Source: Lingula anatina | Taxonomy: Eukaryota > Brachiopoda > Lingulata > Lingulida > Lingulidae | DNA: 64,000 nucleotides | NCBI RefSeq assembly: GCF_001039355.2 | Contig: NW_019775769.1 | Span: forward strand, 709,187-773,186 | Direction: 5' to 3' | Part shown: in pieces, positions 63,545-64,000 of the stretch | Numbering within the stretch: the first letter of the stretch is position 1 | Layout of the letters: the number at the start of each line of letters is the position of its first letter | Notes under the pieces: generated by a model | The model's input: the letters and a program-made list of their open reading frames with translations, nothing else | Database searches by the model: none | What the model was told of the DNA's origin: nothing | Program-made: the position numbers and the translations under genes

Positions 63545-64000
63545 GATCTGAGAGACAAGAAGTGTCTTCCGTTAGTCCATTTCCCATTGCTTTGTACCAA
63601 GGAGTTATAACAGAAGGAGATTACACGCAAGCCTCTCTATTGTCCGATGTCTGTTACGGTGGGCGGAGCTAGCTACGGGGGGCCTCCTGTCTCAAGGTTT
63701 CGTCTGGGTCGCTCTCCTCCGCTTGGAGATTGTTTTATATGCGTTATTTCGCGTTAGAATTCGAGATCAGTAGTGTCAAAGCGGCGCTGTATGCTGACGA
63801 TTTTTTTCACAGGGAGGGAACGATATCATAGAAAGCGATTATAAGGTGGTGACTGAGGATGGTCGCCATGAGTTTTTTTGAGTCGGTGATAGATGGCTTT
63901 TCTTTTGCACAACACAGTGAAAAATCACCAAGGATAAGTCAAAAGAAAACGTCCCAACTGTGGTTTGTGAAAATGACATTCAAGTGAACGTCTGTCCTCA
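63545..64000. other. Right-edge flank, no supported gene
   Basis: Moderately GC-rich, with an open frame running out of the repeat (63481-63672) but no recognisable domain. It could belong to a gene beyond the window. Nothing here shows that. Confidence 0.5.

Overview
This is a gene-poor, AT-rich stretch of an animal nuclear genome. It holds one clear host gene, an intact single-exon forkhead transcription factor of the FoxC family near the middle (27887-29347, + strand). The AT-rich intergenic DNA, the many (CT)n/(CA)n microsatellites, the decayed eukaryotic DNA transposons and the form of the FoxC protein fit an invertebrate bilaterian. A lophotrochozoan such as a mollusc is my best guess, but the window alone does not prove the phylum.

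Layout. At 1-458 there are several fragments of a short inverted-repeat transposon family, whose best-preserved relative lies at the far end of the window (63332-63544). From 459 to about 27540 I find no gene I can support. This stretch has microsatellites and a few dense clusters of textbook transcription-factor motifs: AP-1 plus three CREs at 7278-7385, a PBX/homeodomain/CCAAT group at 11093-11122, an RFX X-box at 18261-18274, and an E2F palindrome with a TATA box at 24954-24988. These are enhancer candidates only. FoxC follows, with a proximal promoter region (27541-27886) and a long AU-rich 3' flank. From about 31.1 to 58.5 kb there is again no supported gene. FoxC therefore sits in more than 55 kb without another recognisable host gene, as is often seen for developmental regulators.

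The right end (58.5-63.6 kb) is a nest of mobile DNA. It holds an imperfect palindrome (58593-58821), then a second foldback repeat (58957-59427) with a 279-bp CAGGG-ended inverted-repeat element inserted in one arm between GACAT target duplications. Next comes a 2.63-kb element (59464-62090) with 8-bp GGGGCTAT inverted ends and AT target duplications.

That last element is the most informative mobile unit here. From its left end it carries exons of a THAP-domain/HTH_Tnp_4 transposase (+ strand). From its right end it carries exons of a SAP-domain/YqaJ-nuclease-like protein (- strand). The two genes run towards each other and both stop at about 60.94 kb, so an internal deletion has removed the DDE catalytic part of one and the nuclease core of the other. 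Frameshifts show that it is dead. The pairing of transposase and YqaJ nuclease is, from what I know, the hallmark of ISL2EU/IS4EU-type eukaryotic transposons.

I saw no tRNA, rRNA, CRISPR or plasmid-type features, and nothing that I would call a wholly new system.
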